Numbered from the stretch's first letter, positions 24,613 through 33,861 are shown. The stretch: DNA of 64,000 bases from Clostridium_AW malenominatum (GCF_039521365.1 NZ_BAAACF010000006.1:1-64000), one strand, 5' to 3'. Notes: generated by a model not told the origin, from the letters alone. Numbers and translations are program-made.

Positions 24613-25779
24613 TTATTTTAAATAATCTAGTGCTACTTGTGCATAGGTTGCCGCACCAATTGGCATAGCATCTTCATCTATATCAAAGAAATTTGAATGA
24701 TGGGAGTAACAGCAGTTTTTTTCTTCGTTGCGTCCACCCAAGAACATTAGGGCCCCTGGTACCCTTTGGGCATACTCTGAAAAATCCTCTGAACCCATAA
24801 CCTTTGCCATGGGGATAAGATTTTCTTCTCCAATCAATTTAGATACAGTTTCTTTCACAAGCTTAACAATATTTTCATCGTTAATAGTTGGACTGCACAT
24901 AAAATCATAATTAAATTCATATTCACATCCATAAGCTTCACAGGTACTTTTAATCATAGTTTCCATCCATTTTGCCATAGCTTCCCTGCTTTCCTGCGTA
25001 AAGGATCTATTGCATCCGCCTAATTCAGCCTTTCCAGGTAATACATTAAATCTTTCCCCTGCATTTATTGTTCCTACATTGATAACTATAGGATTTCTTA
25101 TGTCATTTTGTCTAGTAACTATGGTATGAAACCCATTTAAAATAGCGTTCATACAAGTAATGGCATCTACTCCTTGCCAAGGAGAAGAACCATGACAGGA
25201 TCTACCTTTTATTGTTAGTTTCCAAAAATCTACTGCCGCCATCATAGGGCCTGGTTGAATACTAACCTTGCCTACTGGTACATCTGACCATATATGCATT
25301 CCAAAGGTCATATCTACCTTAGGATTTTCTAACACCCCACCTTCAATCATCTTTTTAGCTCCACTTACTATTTCCTCAGCTGGTTGAAATATAAACTTTA
25401 CAGTACCCTTTATTTCATCTTTCATTTCTAATAAAATTTTTGTAGCCCCAAGGAGCATTGCAATATGTGCGTCATGGCCACAAGCATGCATCATTCCTGG
25501 CGTTTTAGATGTATAAGCTAGTCCCGTTTCTTCATTTACGGATAGGCCATCTATATCCGCTCTCAGCGCAACAACTTTCCCTTCCTCTTTTCCTCTAAGT
25601 ATTCCAAGTACGCCTGTTTCACAAGGGCTTGAAACTTCTAGACCCATTTTTTCAAGTTCTTCCCTTATCCTTTTAGAAGTTCTAAACTCGCTAAAGGAAG
25701 GTTCTGGATGCATATGTAGATCTCTTCTGATGTCCACCATCCAGTCATAATATTTTTTAGCACTTTCTAATGTTTTCAT
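24613..25779 (-). CDS. M20D family amidohydrolase, copy A
   Basis: A 388-residue zinc amidohydrolase of the hippurate/N-acyl-amino-acid hydrolase group. Metal ligands are seen in MHACGHDAH near residue 100, QPAEE near 135 and SHHSNFF near the C-terminus; GSEDFSEYAQ is also conserved. The family removes acyl groups from amino acids or opens amide bonds in the cytoplasm. It is a tandem duplicate of the gene at 25879-27045, about 80% identical by eye. The frame is open to 25812, but AAAGGGGGAA fits the ATG at 25779. Substrate unknown. Confidence 0.9.
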   Translation of the reverse strand: MKTLESAKKYYDWMVDIRRDLHMHPEPSFSEFRTSKRIREELEKMGLEVSSPCETGVLGILRGKEEGKVVALRADIDGLSVNEETGLAYTSKTPGMMHACGHDAHIAMLLGATKILLEMKDEIKGTVKFIFQPAEEIVSGAKKMIEGGVLENPKVDMTFGMHIWSDVPVGKVSIQPGPMMAAVDFWKLTIKGRSCHGSSPWQGVDAITCMNAILNGFHTIVTRQNDIRNPIVINVGTINAGERFNVLPGKAELGGCNRSFTQESREAMAKWMETMIKSTCEAYGCEYEFNYDFMCSPTINDENIVKLVKETVSKLIGEENLIPMAKVMGSEDFSEYAQRVPGALMFLGGRNEEKNCCYSHHSNFFDIDEDAMPIGAATYAQVALDYLK

Positions 25780-25828
25780 GAAAAATTCCCCCTTTCTTAT
25801 ATTATATTCCATAAATTTAAATATATTA

Positions 25829-25876
25829 AAAAAACGTCTCTATATATCAAATAAATGATATGTAGAGACGTTTTTT
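25829..25876 (-). terminator. long hairpin terminator, resembles element at 28311-28358
   Basis: AAAAAACGTCTCTA-TATATCA and TGATATG-TAGAGACGTTTTTT form a long stem with a six-base AATAAA loop. It lies right after the stop of amidohydrolase copy B and would end transcription on the reverse strand. A closely similar hairpin lies before the permease gene. Confidence 0.75.
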
Positions 25877-25878
25877 AT

Positions 25879-27045
25879 TTAACTTAAATAATCTAGTGCT
25901 ACTTGTGCATAAGTTGCAGCTCCAATTGGCATAGCATTTTCATCAATATTAAAGAAATTTGAGTGATGTGAATAGCAACATTTCTTTTCTTCGTTGCGTG
26001 CTCCCAAGAACATTAGAGCTCCAGGTACCCTTTGAGCATATTCTGAGAAGTCTTCAGATCCCATAACTTTTTCCATAGGTATAAGATTTTTTTCATCGAT
26101 TAACTTAGATACAGCCACCTTTATAACCTTAGAAACATTTTCATCATTAATAGTTGGGCTGCACATAAAATCATATTTAAATTCATATTCACATCCATAA
26201 GCTTCACAAGTACTTTTAATCATAGTCTCCATCCATTTTGGTAGAGATTCTCTACTTTCTTTTGTAAAGGTTCTGTTCATTCCAACTATTTCTGCTTTTC
26301 CAGGTACTACATTAAATCTTTCCCCTGCATTTATTGTTCCTACGTTTATAACTATAGGATTTCTTATGTCATTTACCCTTGTAACAATTGTATGAAGACC
26401 ATTTAATATAGCAGTCATACATGTAATTGCATCTACTCCTTGCCAAGGTGAGGAACCATGACAAGCCTTGCCTTTTATGTTTAACTTCCACACATCTGCT
26501 GACGCCATCATAGGTCCTGGTTGAATACTAGCCTCACCGGTAGGCACATCTGACCATATATGCATTCCAAAGGCCATGTCCACCTTAGGATTTTCTAATA
26601 CTCCTCCTTCAATCATCTTTTTAGCTCCACCAGCTACTTCTTCTGCTGGCTGGAAAATAAATTTAACAGTACCTTTTATTTCATCCTTCATATCCGATAA
26701 AATTCTTGCAGCTCCAAGAAGCATTGCAGCATGTGCGTCATGGCCACAAGCATGCATCATTCCTGGGGTTTTAGAGGCATAATCTAGTCCCGTTTCTTCA
26801 TTTACTGATAAGGCATCTATATCAGCTCTTAATGCTACTACCTTTCCTTCTTCTTTTCCTTTAAGTATTCCAAGTACTCCTGTTTCACAAGGACTTGACA
26901 CCTCTATCCCCATCTTCTCAAGCTCTTCTTTTATCCTTTGAGAGGTTTTATATTCCCCAAAGGATGGTTCAGGATTCATATGAAAATCCCTTCTTATTTC
27001 TACCATCCAATCATAATATTTTTTTGATATTTCTAATGCTTTCAT
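25879..27045 (-). CDS. M20D family amidohydrolase, copy B
   Basis: A 388-residue paralogue of copy A with the same metal motifs (HACGHDAH, QPAEE, GSEDFSEYAQ, SHHSNFF). Differences cluster in residues 180-200 and 255-275, close to the lid domain, which may alter substrate preference. It follows the permease gene by 59 bases and is followed by a strong hairpin. The frame is open to 27075, but AGAAGGAGG fits the ATG at 27045. The permease probably brings in its substrate. Confidence 0.9.
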   Translation of the reverse strand: MKALEISKKYYDWMVEIRRDFHMNPEPSFGEYKTSQRIKEELEKMGIEVSSPCETGVLGILKGKEEGKVVALRADIDALSVNEETGLDYASKTPGMMHACGHDAHAAMLLGAARILSDMKDEIKGTVKFIFQPAEEVAGGAKKMIEGGVLENPKVDMAFGMHIWSDVPTGEASIQPGPMMASADVWKLNIKGKACHGSSPWQGVDAITCMTAILNGLHTIVTRVNDIRNPIVINVGTINAGERFNVVPGKAEIVGMNRTFTKESRESLPKWMETMIKSTCEAYGCEYEFKYDFMCSPTINDENVSKVIKVAVSKLIDEKNLIPMEKVMGSEDFSEYAQRVPGALMFLGARNEEKKCCYSHHSNFFNIDENAMPIGAATYAQVALDYLS

Positions 27046-27104
27046 TGTAAAATCCTCCTTCTTTATAACTTTCAACTGTACAGTGTTAAATTAAAATACT
27101 AAAA

Positions 27105-28283
27105 CTAAATCATTTTCACCATTATTCCCGCAAGTATTACTGATGCAATAGTAACTGTTACAAAGCCTGCAATAAGCATTTTGGGCATGATTTCGTTTAA
27201 AATCAACTGTTTTTCTTCTTCAGTTTTTCCTTCCGCGTTGGCAACTTCCTGAGATATTATAAAGGTACCTGGAAAACCAAATAATGCAGTAATGCCAATT
27301 GATAAAGACATCTGCCAGCTGATTCCTAGCATTTTTCCAACAGGAATACTCGCTAAAGCTATACCTATAGTTCCTAAAGTTAAGCTTGCAGCTAATGGCC
27401 ATAATAATCTTGAAACCATTTCTGGTGTAGCACTTGCTAAGTTAGAATATATAACTGTCAACAAAGTTCCCATAGCTAGTCCAAAAGATTGAGACTTTGT
27501 AAGGATATCACTTTCTAAAAATCCTATTTCTTTTAAAATAATTCCTATAATTAGACATACTACATACTTGTTAACAACTCCATTGGTTAGAGCAGCTATC
27601 TTATAGCTCAGGAATGCGGCTAAACCAAGCTTTGCAAGCAAAATTGATGGTGTTTGTAGTTCTTTTGGTAAATCAGGAATTATCTTAAACTTTGATTTCT
27701 CTTCTTTAGCTGCTGCAACTTCTCCCTTTGATATATTATATTCACCTGATTTTAATTTATTTGAAATTCTTTTAGCTTCTTTACGCAAACAAATAGAAGC
27801 TATGGGATAACCAAAGAAACCTTGTACTACTACAAGCAAAGTTGAAAAAACCATAATAGTTTCAAGCCCCTTTGCTTTAGCTGCTTCTCCCATCATTATC
27901 CCGGCTACAACTCCTCCCGCTATAGGCGGTGCTGCAGCTACTGAATACTCTCTCCCTATAATTGGAGTACCTGCTAAATACACAAAAACAGCTATACCAA
28001 CAATAGATGCTATAGATATAGCTACCGTTTTCCATTGTTTTATAAGTTCTCTAACACTCATAAGAGTACCCATATGAGTAATTAAAATACCAATAAGTAT
28101 ACTTCCTAAAGGTAACAATGCTGAATCTTTAAATATGGTTTTTGGAAGCCCCACCCAAAAACCTAAAAGTAATACCACTGAAGATACGAACATCGTTGAA
28201 ACAATTGCCTTTGTTTTTGATGAAATAATATCTCCAGCTCCAAAAATAATGAATAATACCGTGAATGCTAATAAGCCATCCAT
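27105..28283 (-). CDS. uncharacterised multi-pass permease, copy A (partner of M20 amidohydrolases)
   Basis: A 392-residue membrane protein with about 10-12 hydrophobic helices and a central basic loop (residues 170-205). It is clearly homologous to the protein at 47592-48773: shared motifs are ITHMGT, ELxKQWK, IIGREY and PPxxGGxVAxxMMxEAAxAKGLE. The general layout resembles ion-coupled carboxylate/amino acid transporters of the GltS/2HCT type, but I cannot name a family. It is directly upstream of amidohydrolase copy B, suggesting uptake or export of an N-acyl amino acid or dipeptide. AAGGGGG precedes the ATG. Confidence 0.7.
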   Translation of the reverse strand: MDGLLAFTVLFIIFGAGDIISSKTKAIVSTMFVSSVVLLLGFWVGLPKTIFKDSALLPLGSILIGILITHMGTLMSVRELIKQWKTVAISIASIVGIAVFVYLAGTPIIGREYSVAAAPPIAGGVVAGIMMGEAAKAKGLETIMVFSTLLVVVQGFFGYPIASICLRKEAKRISNKLKSGEYNISKGEVAAAKEEKSKFKIIPDLPKELQTPSILLAKLGLAAFLSYKIAALTNGVVNKYVVCLIIGIILKEIGFLESDILTKSQSFGLAMGTLLTVIYSNLASATPEMVSRLLWPLAASLTLGTIGIALASIPVGKMLGISWQMSLSIGITALFGFPGTFIISQEVANAEGKTEEEKQLILNEIMPKMLIAGFVTVTIASVILAGIMVKMI

Positions 28284-28310
28284 TTTAAAGCCCCCTTAAA
28301 TATTTTTATA

Positions 28311-28358
28311 AAAAAGCCTCTATACATCAAAATAAATGATATATAGAGACACTTTTAT
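28311..28358. repeat. imperfect hairpin similar to 25829-25876, upstream of permease copy A
   Basis: CTCTATACATCA and TGATATATAGAG enclose an AAATAAA loop; T-runs flank it on both strands. Core sequence and loop match the hairpin at 25829-25876. It lies 28 bases upstream of the permease ATG, so it is either the terminator of the 2HCT gene or a leader attenuator. The remaining intergenic DNA 28359-28532 is AT-rich without a recognisable element. Confidence 0.6.
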
Positions 28359-28532
28359 TTTCCTTCAAGCCCCAAGCTGATATTAAAATAGATGGTATCA
28401 TAGTTTTTTAAGGCTTGTCAACCATATTTATGAAATAATTTGAATTATTTACATTTTAATTTTTTTAAGATTTATCCTGCATAATTTAAAATTTAATTTA
28501 AATTACGTCATATCTTTATCTTGCAGTATAAG

Positions 28533-29855
28533 TTATGAGAATATTTTAATTAATGCACTAGCAATAATTAAAATTAATGCCCCTCCTATTCGAGAAGATA
28601 TTTGAGCAAAAGGCATAAGTACCATTCTCTTTGAGGCTGATAAAACAGCCACATCCCCTGTTCCCCCCATATTTGCCATACATAACCCTCCTGTTATAGC
28701 CGCCTCTATTGGATAGAACCCTACAATACGCCCAACTAATGCCGCTCCTAACATTGAACCAATAACTGTTACTATAACTAGTATTAAATATTGGCCACTT
28801 AAAGCTTCAAGTACTTGCCCTAAATCAGTATAAGCTACTCCTATTCCCACTAATAGAGGTGCTGTAAAGTTTTTAGCTACAAACTGATACCATTGAGTTG
28901 CTGCCAATTCATATTTCCTTGGCAATAAATTAAGTATTTTAGCTGCAGCTACCGATAAAATCATCCATGCATATTGATGCACTCCTGGTATAAATTTAGC
29001 TATTATTCCTCCTAAGCAGAAAAAGGATAGAGCTATAAGTAGACCATTTCCCATTTCTAAAAGATTTAGTTGAAATACCTCTTCTTCATCTTTAACTGCT
29101 TCTATAGTATTATCTATTAACATATCTCCATTTCCAGTTAAACTTGGTTTTGCTTTGCCTAATTTATCTAAAAGTCCTGCGGAAACTATAGAAAAAGCAT
29201 TTCCAAGTGCCACTGCCGGTACCATGATTGATAACATTTGTGCTGGATCTGCATTAAATCCTGCACCAAAAATTTTTGAAAGTGGCACTGCCCCCGCTCC
29301 CATGCCTCCACCAATTATAGGAATACCTATATAAAATATAGCCTTTGTTGCACCATATCCCATTAAAGCACCAGCTATTCCAACAAATAGTAGCGAAAAC
29401 ACAACACAACCAAGTATAGTTGGAAGATATCTTACAGAAGCTTTAACTAGAAGACTCCTATTCATTCCAAGTATACTCCCTGTAATTAAAGCTGCTATAT
29501 AAAAGTCCAAAAAACCTTCTTTTGTCATGAAATTAGTAAGAATATCTACTGTCCCTTTAGGAAAAATGTTATAAGTTACAAAGGCTGCCGACGCAAAAAT
29601 TACAACTATAGGGCCTCCACCTAAGTAATCCTTTACAATAGGAAGATGATCTCCTATCTCATTTAAAATTGCTCCAACCACCATCATTACTGCTAATGCA
29701 CCAATCATTCCCTTAGGTAATACATTTAGATACACAGCACCTAATACTACTAATGTCAGGATAGAAAACATTGGTATGGATAATCCTATAATTTTGTAGC
29801 CATCTCTTTTAGTTGTCTGTTCAGTGCCTCTCCCCAATGAAGTATTATTTGACAT
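28533..29855 (-). CDS. 2-hydroxycarboxylate transporter (2HCT/CitS family)
   Basis: A 440-residue secondary transporter for citrate, malate or lactate-type acids with sodium or proton. The family hallmark GGGMGAGAVPLS (first re-entrant loop) is near residue 190, and the second glycine-rich loop is GGLCMANMGGTGDVAVLSA near the C-terminus. About 11 helices are visible. GGGGGG precedes the ATG. It lies upstream of the permease and amidohydrolases, but a hairpin and a 249-base gap separate them. The exact acid is unknown. Confidence 0.92.
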   Translation of the reverse strand: MSNNTSLGRGTEQTTKRDGYKIIGLSIPMFSILTLVVLGAVYLNVLPKGMIGALAVMMVVGAILNEIGDHLPIVKDYLGGGPIVVIFASAAFVTYNIFPKGTVDILTNFMTKEGFLDFYIAALITGSILGMNRSLLVKASVRYLPTILGCVVFSLLFVGIAGALMGYGATKAIFYIGIPIIGGGMGAGAVPLSKIFGAGFNADPAQMLSIMVPAVALGNAFSIVSAGLLDKLGKAKPSLTGNGDMLIDNTIEAVKDEEEVFQLNLLEMGNGLLIALSFFCLGGIIAKFIPGVHQYAWMILSVAAAKILNLLPRKYELAATQWYQFVAKNFTAPLLVGIGVAYTDLGQVLEALSGQYLILVIVTVIGSMLGAALVGRIVGFYPIEAAITGGLCMANMGGTGDVAVLSASKRMVLMPFAQISSRIGGALILIIASALIKIFS

Positions 29856-29884
29856 ATTGACCCCCCTTAATTTTATTCATAAAA

Positions 29885-29934
29885 AAATATTCTAAACACT
29901 CCCTACTATTAGTATAGAATGTTTAGAATATTTT
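29885..29934. terminator. terminator after the GNAT gene
   Basis: AAATATTCTAAACA and TGTTTAGAATATTTT form a long stem with an internal CTACTAT/AGTATAG pairing. It lies between the GNAT stop and the 2HCT start. Confidence 0.65.
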
Positions 29935-29982
29935 GAATACATTTTGGTAATAAGTTACATATTGGTCTTTATTATCACTTTG

Positions 29983-30489
29983 TTAAAAATTTCTCCCTAG
30001 TTCTTTTAAGGTATTTCCTGTTACTCTGTGTACTGTCCACTCCTCCATGCGCATAGCTCCTAAGCTTTTGTAGAAGTCTATAGACGACTTATTCCAATCT
30101 AAACAAGACCATTCTAATCTTCCACAGTCTCTTTCTAAAGTTAGCTTTGCTAAATATGAAAGCATAACCTTTCCAAAGCCTTTTCCTCTCATCTCAGGTC
30201 TTATATATAAATCCTCTAAATAAATACCTGGTTTTCCTAAGAAGGTAGAAAAATTATGAAAGAATAGAGCAAATCCTACAGGAATTCCTTCATACTCTCC
30301 TATAATCACTTCCGCAGACCTTTTGAGAAAAATTGATTCTTTTAGAATTTCCTCTGTAGCTACTACTTCATTAGACAATTTTTCATATTCTGCTAACTCT
30401 TTAATAAAATTTAATATTAGCGGCACATCCTCTTCCTTACTAAATCTAATATTGAAGTTATCAATAAATGTAATAATTTCTTTACTCAT
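29983..30489 (-). CDS. GNAT family N-acetyltransferase (diamine-acetyltransferase-like)
   Basis: A 168-residue acetyltransferase. The acetyl-CoA binding motif RPEMRGKGFGKVMLS near residue 100 and EDLYI are typical, and the pattern of LEWSCLDWNKSSIDFYKSLGA is seen in spermidine/diamine N-acetyltransferases. The acceptor amine is unknown. AAGGAGAG precedes the ATG. It appears to be a single-gene unit. Confidence 0.87.
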   Translation of the reverse strand: MSKEIITFIDNFNIRFSKEEDVPLILNFIKELAEYEKLSNEVVATEEILKESIFLKRSAEVIIGEYEGIPVGFALFFHNFSTFLGKPGIYLEDLYIRPEMRGKGFGKVMLSYLAKLTLERDCGRLEWSCLDWNKSSIDFYKSLGAMRMEEWTVHRVTGNTLKELGRNF

Positions 30490-30585
30490 ATTTCGCTCTC
30501 CTTATTTTTGAAAATTTAAATATATTATAACCTTTTTCCATTACCTTGCATAATATATAATGTAGCTTTTAAAAGGAGAGTATTA

Positions 30586-31143
30586 ATGTTTATTGATGAT
30601 TTTGACTTTGACGAAACCTTAAACTTTGACGAAGCCTCAAACTTTGAAGAAGATTATAATTTCCAAGACGAATATCCTATGGAATATCGTGGGGAATCCG
30701 ATGAATTTGATAGTTTTGATGAAATTGACGAGTTTTACAATAGCTGTCCCCCCAATTGTCCATACTCTCGTCAATTTTTCCCAGGACCTCCTCCAGGACG
30801 TCCACCATTTGGCCCAGGCGGTCCAGGAGGACCAGGTGGTCCCGGAATGGGAGGCCCTGGCGGTCCTGGTGGCGGCGGTCAAGGCAGACCACCCTCAGGT
30901 CCACCACCCTCATATACACCTAGTAAATCACAAGCAGGATTAGGCGCGAAGGCCGTAGATCCAGGGTCCATAAGACGTTGCAGAAATAGATTTGTATACA
31001 TCTGGCTTAGAAACGGAAGATCTTTCTGGGCATGGTTAACTTTTGTAGGCCCTAGATCTGTATCTGGATTTAGATGGAATGGTTTCTTCTGGGTATATTT
31101 TGGAATTGATTTAAGAAGAATCGATGAGTTTATTTGCTTTTAA
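30586..31143 (+). CDS. acidic Pro/Gly-rich protein with aromatic C-terminal domain, unknown function
   Basis: A 185-residue three-part protein. Residues 1-55 are very acidic and Phe-rich with repeats (DFDFDETLNFDEASNFEEDY). Residues 60-120 are a low-complexity Pro/Gly tract (PGGPGGPGMGGPGGPGGG type). Residues 123-185 are a compact, Trp/Phe/Arg-rich domain (RFVYIWLRNGRSFWAWLTF and SVSGFRWNGFFWVYFGIDL). No signal peptide is visible. I do not recognise a function. AAAGGAGAG precedes the ATG. It is a single gene with its own terminator. Confidence 0.75.
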   Translation: MFIDDFDFDETLNFDEASNFEEDYNFQDEYPMEYRGESDEFDSFDEIDEFYNSCPPNCPYSRQFFPGPPPGRPPFGPGGPGGPGGPGMGGPGGPGGGGQGRPPSGPPPSYTPSKSQAGLGAKAVDPGSIRRCRNRFVYIWLRNGRSFWAWLTFVGPRSVSGFRWNGFFWVYFGIDLRRIDEFICF

Positions 31144-31144
31144 A

Positions 31145-31174
31145 AAATAGGAAGGGTTACCTTCCTATTCTTTC
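31145..31174. terminator. terminator between the Pro/Gly-rich gene and nagZ
   Basis: AATAGGAAGG-GTTA-CCTTCCTATT with T-rich tail on the forward strand. The right arm lies inside the last codons of the convergent nagZ. Confidence 0.8.
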
Positions 31175-32371
31175 TATTACACTACTTACCTTTTCATTTA
31201 TAACATTAACGTTCACTTGCTTTACAACTTCATCGCTAATATTGTACTTTTTCTTAAGCTTTATTATCCTATATACCTTTTTATCTATTTCCTCTTCGCT
31301 TAATAATCCGCTACTTACTGCATCTTTTACATATTTTATTAATTCAAACTGTTTATCTGAGGAATAACAAGATAATACTATATCAGAGCCTGCCTTTAAT
31401 GCTTTAAGTCCACTTTCCCCTACACCATATTTGTTTGAAATTGCCTTCATAGAAATATCGTCAGTGATTACAACTCCATTAAACTGAAGTTTTTCTCTTA
31501 GTAAATCTTTTATAATTATTGAAGATAAGGTAGCTGGATTTTCTTTATCTAATAAGGGTAATAAAATGTGTCCCATCATCACCATGTCCGCTCCTTCTTC
31601 TATGCCTTCTTTAAAAGGTATAATTTCAAAACTTTCAAGACTTTCCATAGTTTTATTAATCAATGGCAAATCTACATGAGAATCCACTGCCGTATCCCCA
31701 TGTCCAGGAAAGTGCTTTAAAACAGGGATAATATCCGCATTTTGCAGACCTTTCATTACAGATCTCCCAAGACTTCCTACAGTTTGAGGATTGTCTCCGA
31801 AGGCTCTATCTCCAATAACTTTGTTATTTGGATTATTGTTTATATCCATCACAGGAGCAAAATTCATATTTATTCCAAAGTCACGTAACTCTTCTCCTAA
31901 AGCAACTCCTAAATCATAACCTATTTCCTCTTTGCCTGTCTTTCCCACTAACTTACTGCTAGGTAATTTTTTAATTTCCTTAGGCATTCTCGTTACCCTT
32001 CCACCTTCTTCATCAATTGAAAGAAATAATGAGATTGGATTGTCTTTATTAGTTTCCTTCAATGAGTTCACTAAAGTTACAAGCTGCTTAGAATCTTTTA
32101 TATTTTTTTGAAATAATATGATTCCTCCTATTTTATTATCCTTAATTAATCTTATAGTGCTTTCATTTACCTCTTCACCGTCCATACTTACTATAAATAA
32201 TTGACCAATTTTCTCATCCAAAGTAAGCTTTTTTATATCTTCATATATAGGGTCTACTATAGGAGGTGGCGAAGGTTTATCCTCTTCTACTATAGTTTTA
32301 ATCTGTTTTTTGCTACATCCTAAAAGCATAGTACACAGCACTATAAATATTATAAAAATCCTTTTAAACAT
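31157..32371 (-). CDS. nagZ: beta-N-acetylhexosaminidase lipoprotein (GH3, NagZ type)
   Basis: A 404-residue glycoside hydrolase family 3 enzyme that releases N-acetylglucosamine from muropeptides. The NagZ motif KHFPGHGDTAVDSHVDLP near residue 220 carries the catalytic His/Asp pair, and ITDDISMKAI the Asp nucleophile. The N-terminus has a lipoprotein signal with lipobox LLGC, so it is anchored outside the cell as in Bacillus NagZ. It overlaps the EFR1 gene upstream by eight bases, a probable coupling without clear functional link. Confidence 0.9.
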   Translation of the reverse strand: MFKRIFIIFIVLCTMLLGCSKKQIKTIVEEDKPSPPPIVDPIYEDIKKLTLDEKIGQLFIVSMDGEEVNESTIRLIKDNKIGGIILFQKNIKDSKQLVTLVNSLKETNKDNPISLFLSIDEEGGRVTRMPKEIKKLPSSKLVGKTGKEEIGYDLGVALGEELRDFGINMNFAPVMDINNNPNNKVIGDRAFGDNPQTVGSLGRSVMKGLQNADIIPVLKHFPGHGDTAVDSHVDLPLINKTMESLESFEIIPFKEGIEEGADMVMMGHILLPLLDKENPATLSSIIIKDLLREKLQFNGVVITDDISMKAISNKYGVGESGLKALKAGSDIVLSCYSSDKQFELIKYVKDAVSSGLLSEEEIDKKVYRIIKLKKKYNISDEVVKQVNVNVINEKVSSVIERIGR

Positions 32372-33143
32372 TTATTATCATCTCTTCAAGCTTTATTTTT
32401 GGATGAGTATATCTTCTTTTATTGCCACTTTTCTTACCGTATTCAATAGCCTTTGGGGGACACCAATGAATACATGCCATACAAGCTTCACAATCTCCAT
32501 GCCAAGTTGGTTTTCCTTCTTTCATTACAATATTTTTTCTAGGACAAACCATATAGCATATGGAGCACTTTAAACATTTTTCATTTACCCAAAAATTTTT
32601 ATCACTGCTTTTAAAATTTTTTATAGCAATTGGATATAATCCTTTCGACAACGCTCTTCCTATTAAAGAGATTTTGTTTTCTTCATAGTAATTTTCCTTA
32701 TTTTTAACAATAGTGCTTACTTTTTTGATTACTTCCTCTTCCTCTTTAAACATCTTATTTTGCTCCTCTTCAGAAGGAGGGTTAAACATAGGTATATAGT
32801 TATCTGGCATCTTTACTCCAAAGGCCGCGCTTAACTTAGTTCCAACAGATTCTAATATATTTTTTGCTTGATTTAAAGTACATCCTCCAGAACCACCATA
32901 GGTTATTATTATAAATACGTAATTATTGGTTTTTAACCTTTTTAAAAAATCCACTACCATTCTAGGTACCCCATAGCCATATACAGGAAAAACTACCCCT
33001 ATCCTCTCACAATTTAAATCTATTCCTTCCTTTAGAGCTTTAGGTATGGGTATTAATTCAGCATTTCCAAGCTTTGCTCCAATATCCTTCCCCACCTTTA
33101 GTGAGTTTCCTGAGCCAGTAAAATAAAATATATTATTTTTCAT
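32364..33143 (-). CDS. EFR1-type flavodoxin-ferredoxin fusion
   Basis: A 259-residue electron carrier. Residues 1-150 are flavodoxin-like with the FMN loop FTGSGNSLKVG and TYGGSGGCT. Residues 180-240 carry two [4Fe-4S] motifs: CLKCSICYMVCP and CEACMACIHWCP. The EFR1 family is widespread in Clostridia, with no fixed partner. AAAGGAG precedes the ATG, and the stop overlaps the nagZ start region. Confidence 0.88.
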   Translation of the reverse strand: MKNNIFYFTGSGNSLKVGKDIGAKLGNAELIPIPKALKEGIDLNCERIGVVFPVYGYGVPRMVVDFLKRLKTNNYVFIIITYGGSGGCTLNQAKNILESVGTKLSAAFGVKMPDNYIPMFNPPSEEEQNKMFKEEEEVIKKVSTIVKNKENYYEENKISLIGRALSKGLYPIAIKNFKSSDKNFWVNEKCLKCSICYMVCPRKNIVMKEGKPTWHGDCEACMACIHWCPPKAIEYGKKSGNKRRYTHPKIKLEEMIINV

Positions 33144-33165
33144 AACATTATTCTCCTTTAATCTT

Positions 33166-33861
33166 CTACAATATTTCTACGCTGTCAATTCCACTATTTC
33201 TTCTTAACTCCATAATAATCTCTTCCCTATGGGCACGCCTCGGAAGTGAAACTGTATATAAACTGCTTCCCTGACCTTTTACGTCATCCTCAAGAAAAAA
33301 TTCAATATTTTTTATTTTTATACCATTTTCTTGAAAATAATGCGTTATACCAGTTACAGATAACTCTTTATCATTGTAATCCACTTGAAAACGTACTATA
33401 GTACATTTTTCTCTAAAAGCATTTTCAAATTTCTTTAAAAACTCTAATACACAAATCACAGATAAGGCTGAAATTATACTTAATGAATAATAACCCTTTC
33501 CAACAGCCAATCCAATGCATCCAACGGTCCAAAGGCTTGCAGCTGTGGTAAGTCCCTTTACAGAACCTTTTTCATGTATTATTGTTCCAGCACCTATAAA
33601 TCCAATACCAGTGATAACCTGTGCCCCTAATCTTCCTACATCTGCCTTAAGTACATTACTAAGCTCAGTACTGCCTTGAACTAATTTTATAGTATACTCT
33701 ATATCATATAGCTGTATCATTGATACAACAGTAGCGCCTAAACATACAAGAATATGAGTTCTAAAACCTGCTGGTCTATTTTTATTTTCTCTTTCGTATC
33801 CAATTATTCCCCCTACTAATGCAGCCAATAATACTCTTATTAAAATATCCTTAATAGTCAT
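33166..33861 (-). CDS. MgtC/SapB family membrane protein
   Basis: A 231-residue protein with four to five N-terminal helices and a C-terminal cytoplasmic ACT-like domain. Conserved motifs: GGIIGYERENKNRPAGFRTH, LGATVVSM, RLGAQVITGIGFIGAGTI and VKGLTTAASLWTVG. Family members affect magnesium homeostasis or F-ATPase. AGAGGGTGG precedes the ATG; it lies 22 bases upstream of the EFR1 gene. Confidence 0.92.
   Translation of the reverse strand: MTIKDILIRVLLAALVGGIIGYERENKNRPAGFRTHILVCLGATVVSMIQLYDIEYTIKLVQGSTELSNVLKADVGRLGAQVITGIGFIGAGTIIHEKGSVKGLTTAASLWTVGCIGLAVGKGYYSLSIISALSVICVLEFLKKFENAFREKCTIVRFQVDYNDKELSVTGITHYFQENGIKIKNIEFFLEDDVKGQGSSLYTVSLPRRAHREEIIMELRRNSGIDSVEIL

Noticed and set aside
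30800..30890. GC-rich short repeats that could be mistaken for a CRISPR or tandem satellite
   Set aside because: They are Pro and Gly codons within one reading frame, with no regular spacer structure.
30626..30943. Alternative-frame open frames on both strands over the Pro/Gly-rich gene
   Set aside because: They come from the repetitive GGTCCAGG-type codons of the Pro/Gly tract; only frame 30586-31143 has a ribosome site, a terminator and an ordered C-terminal domain.
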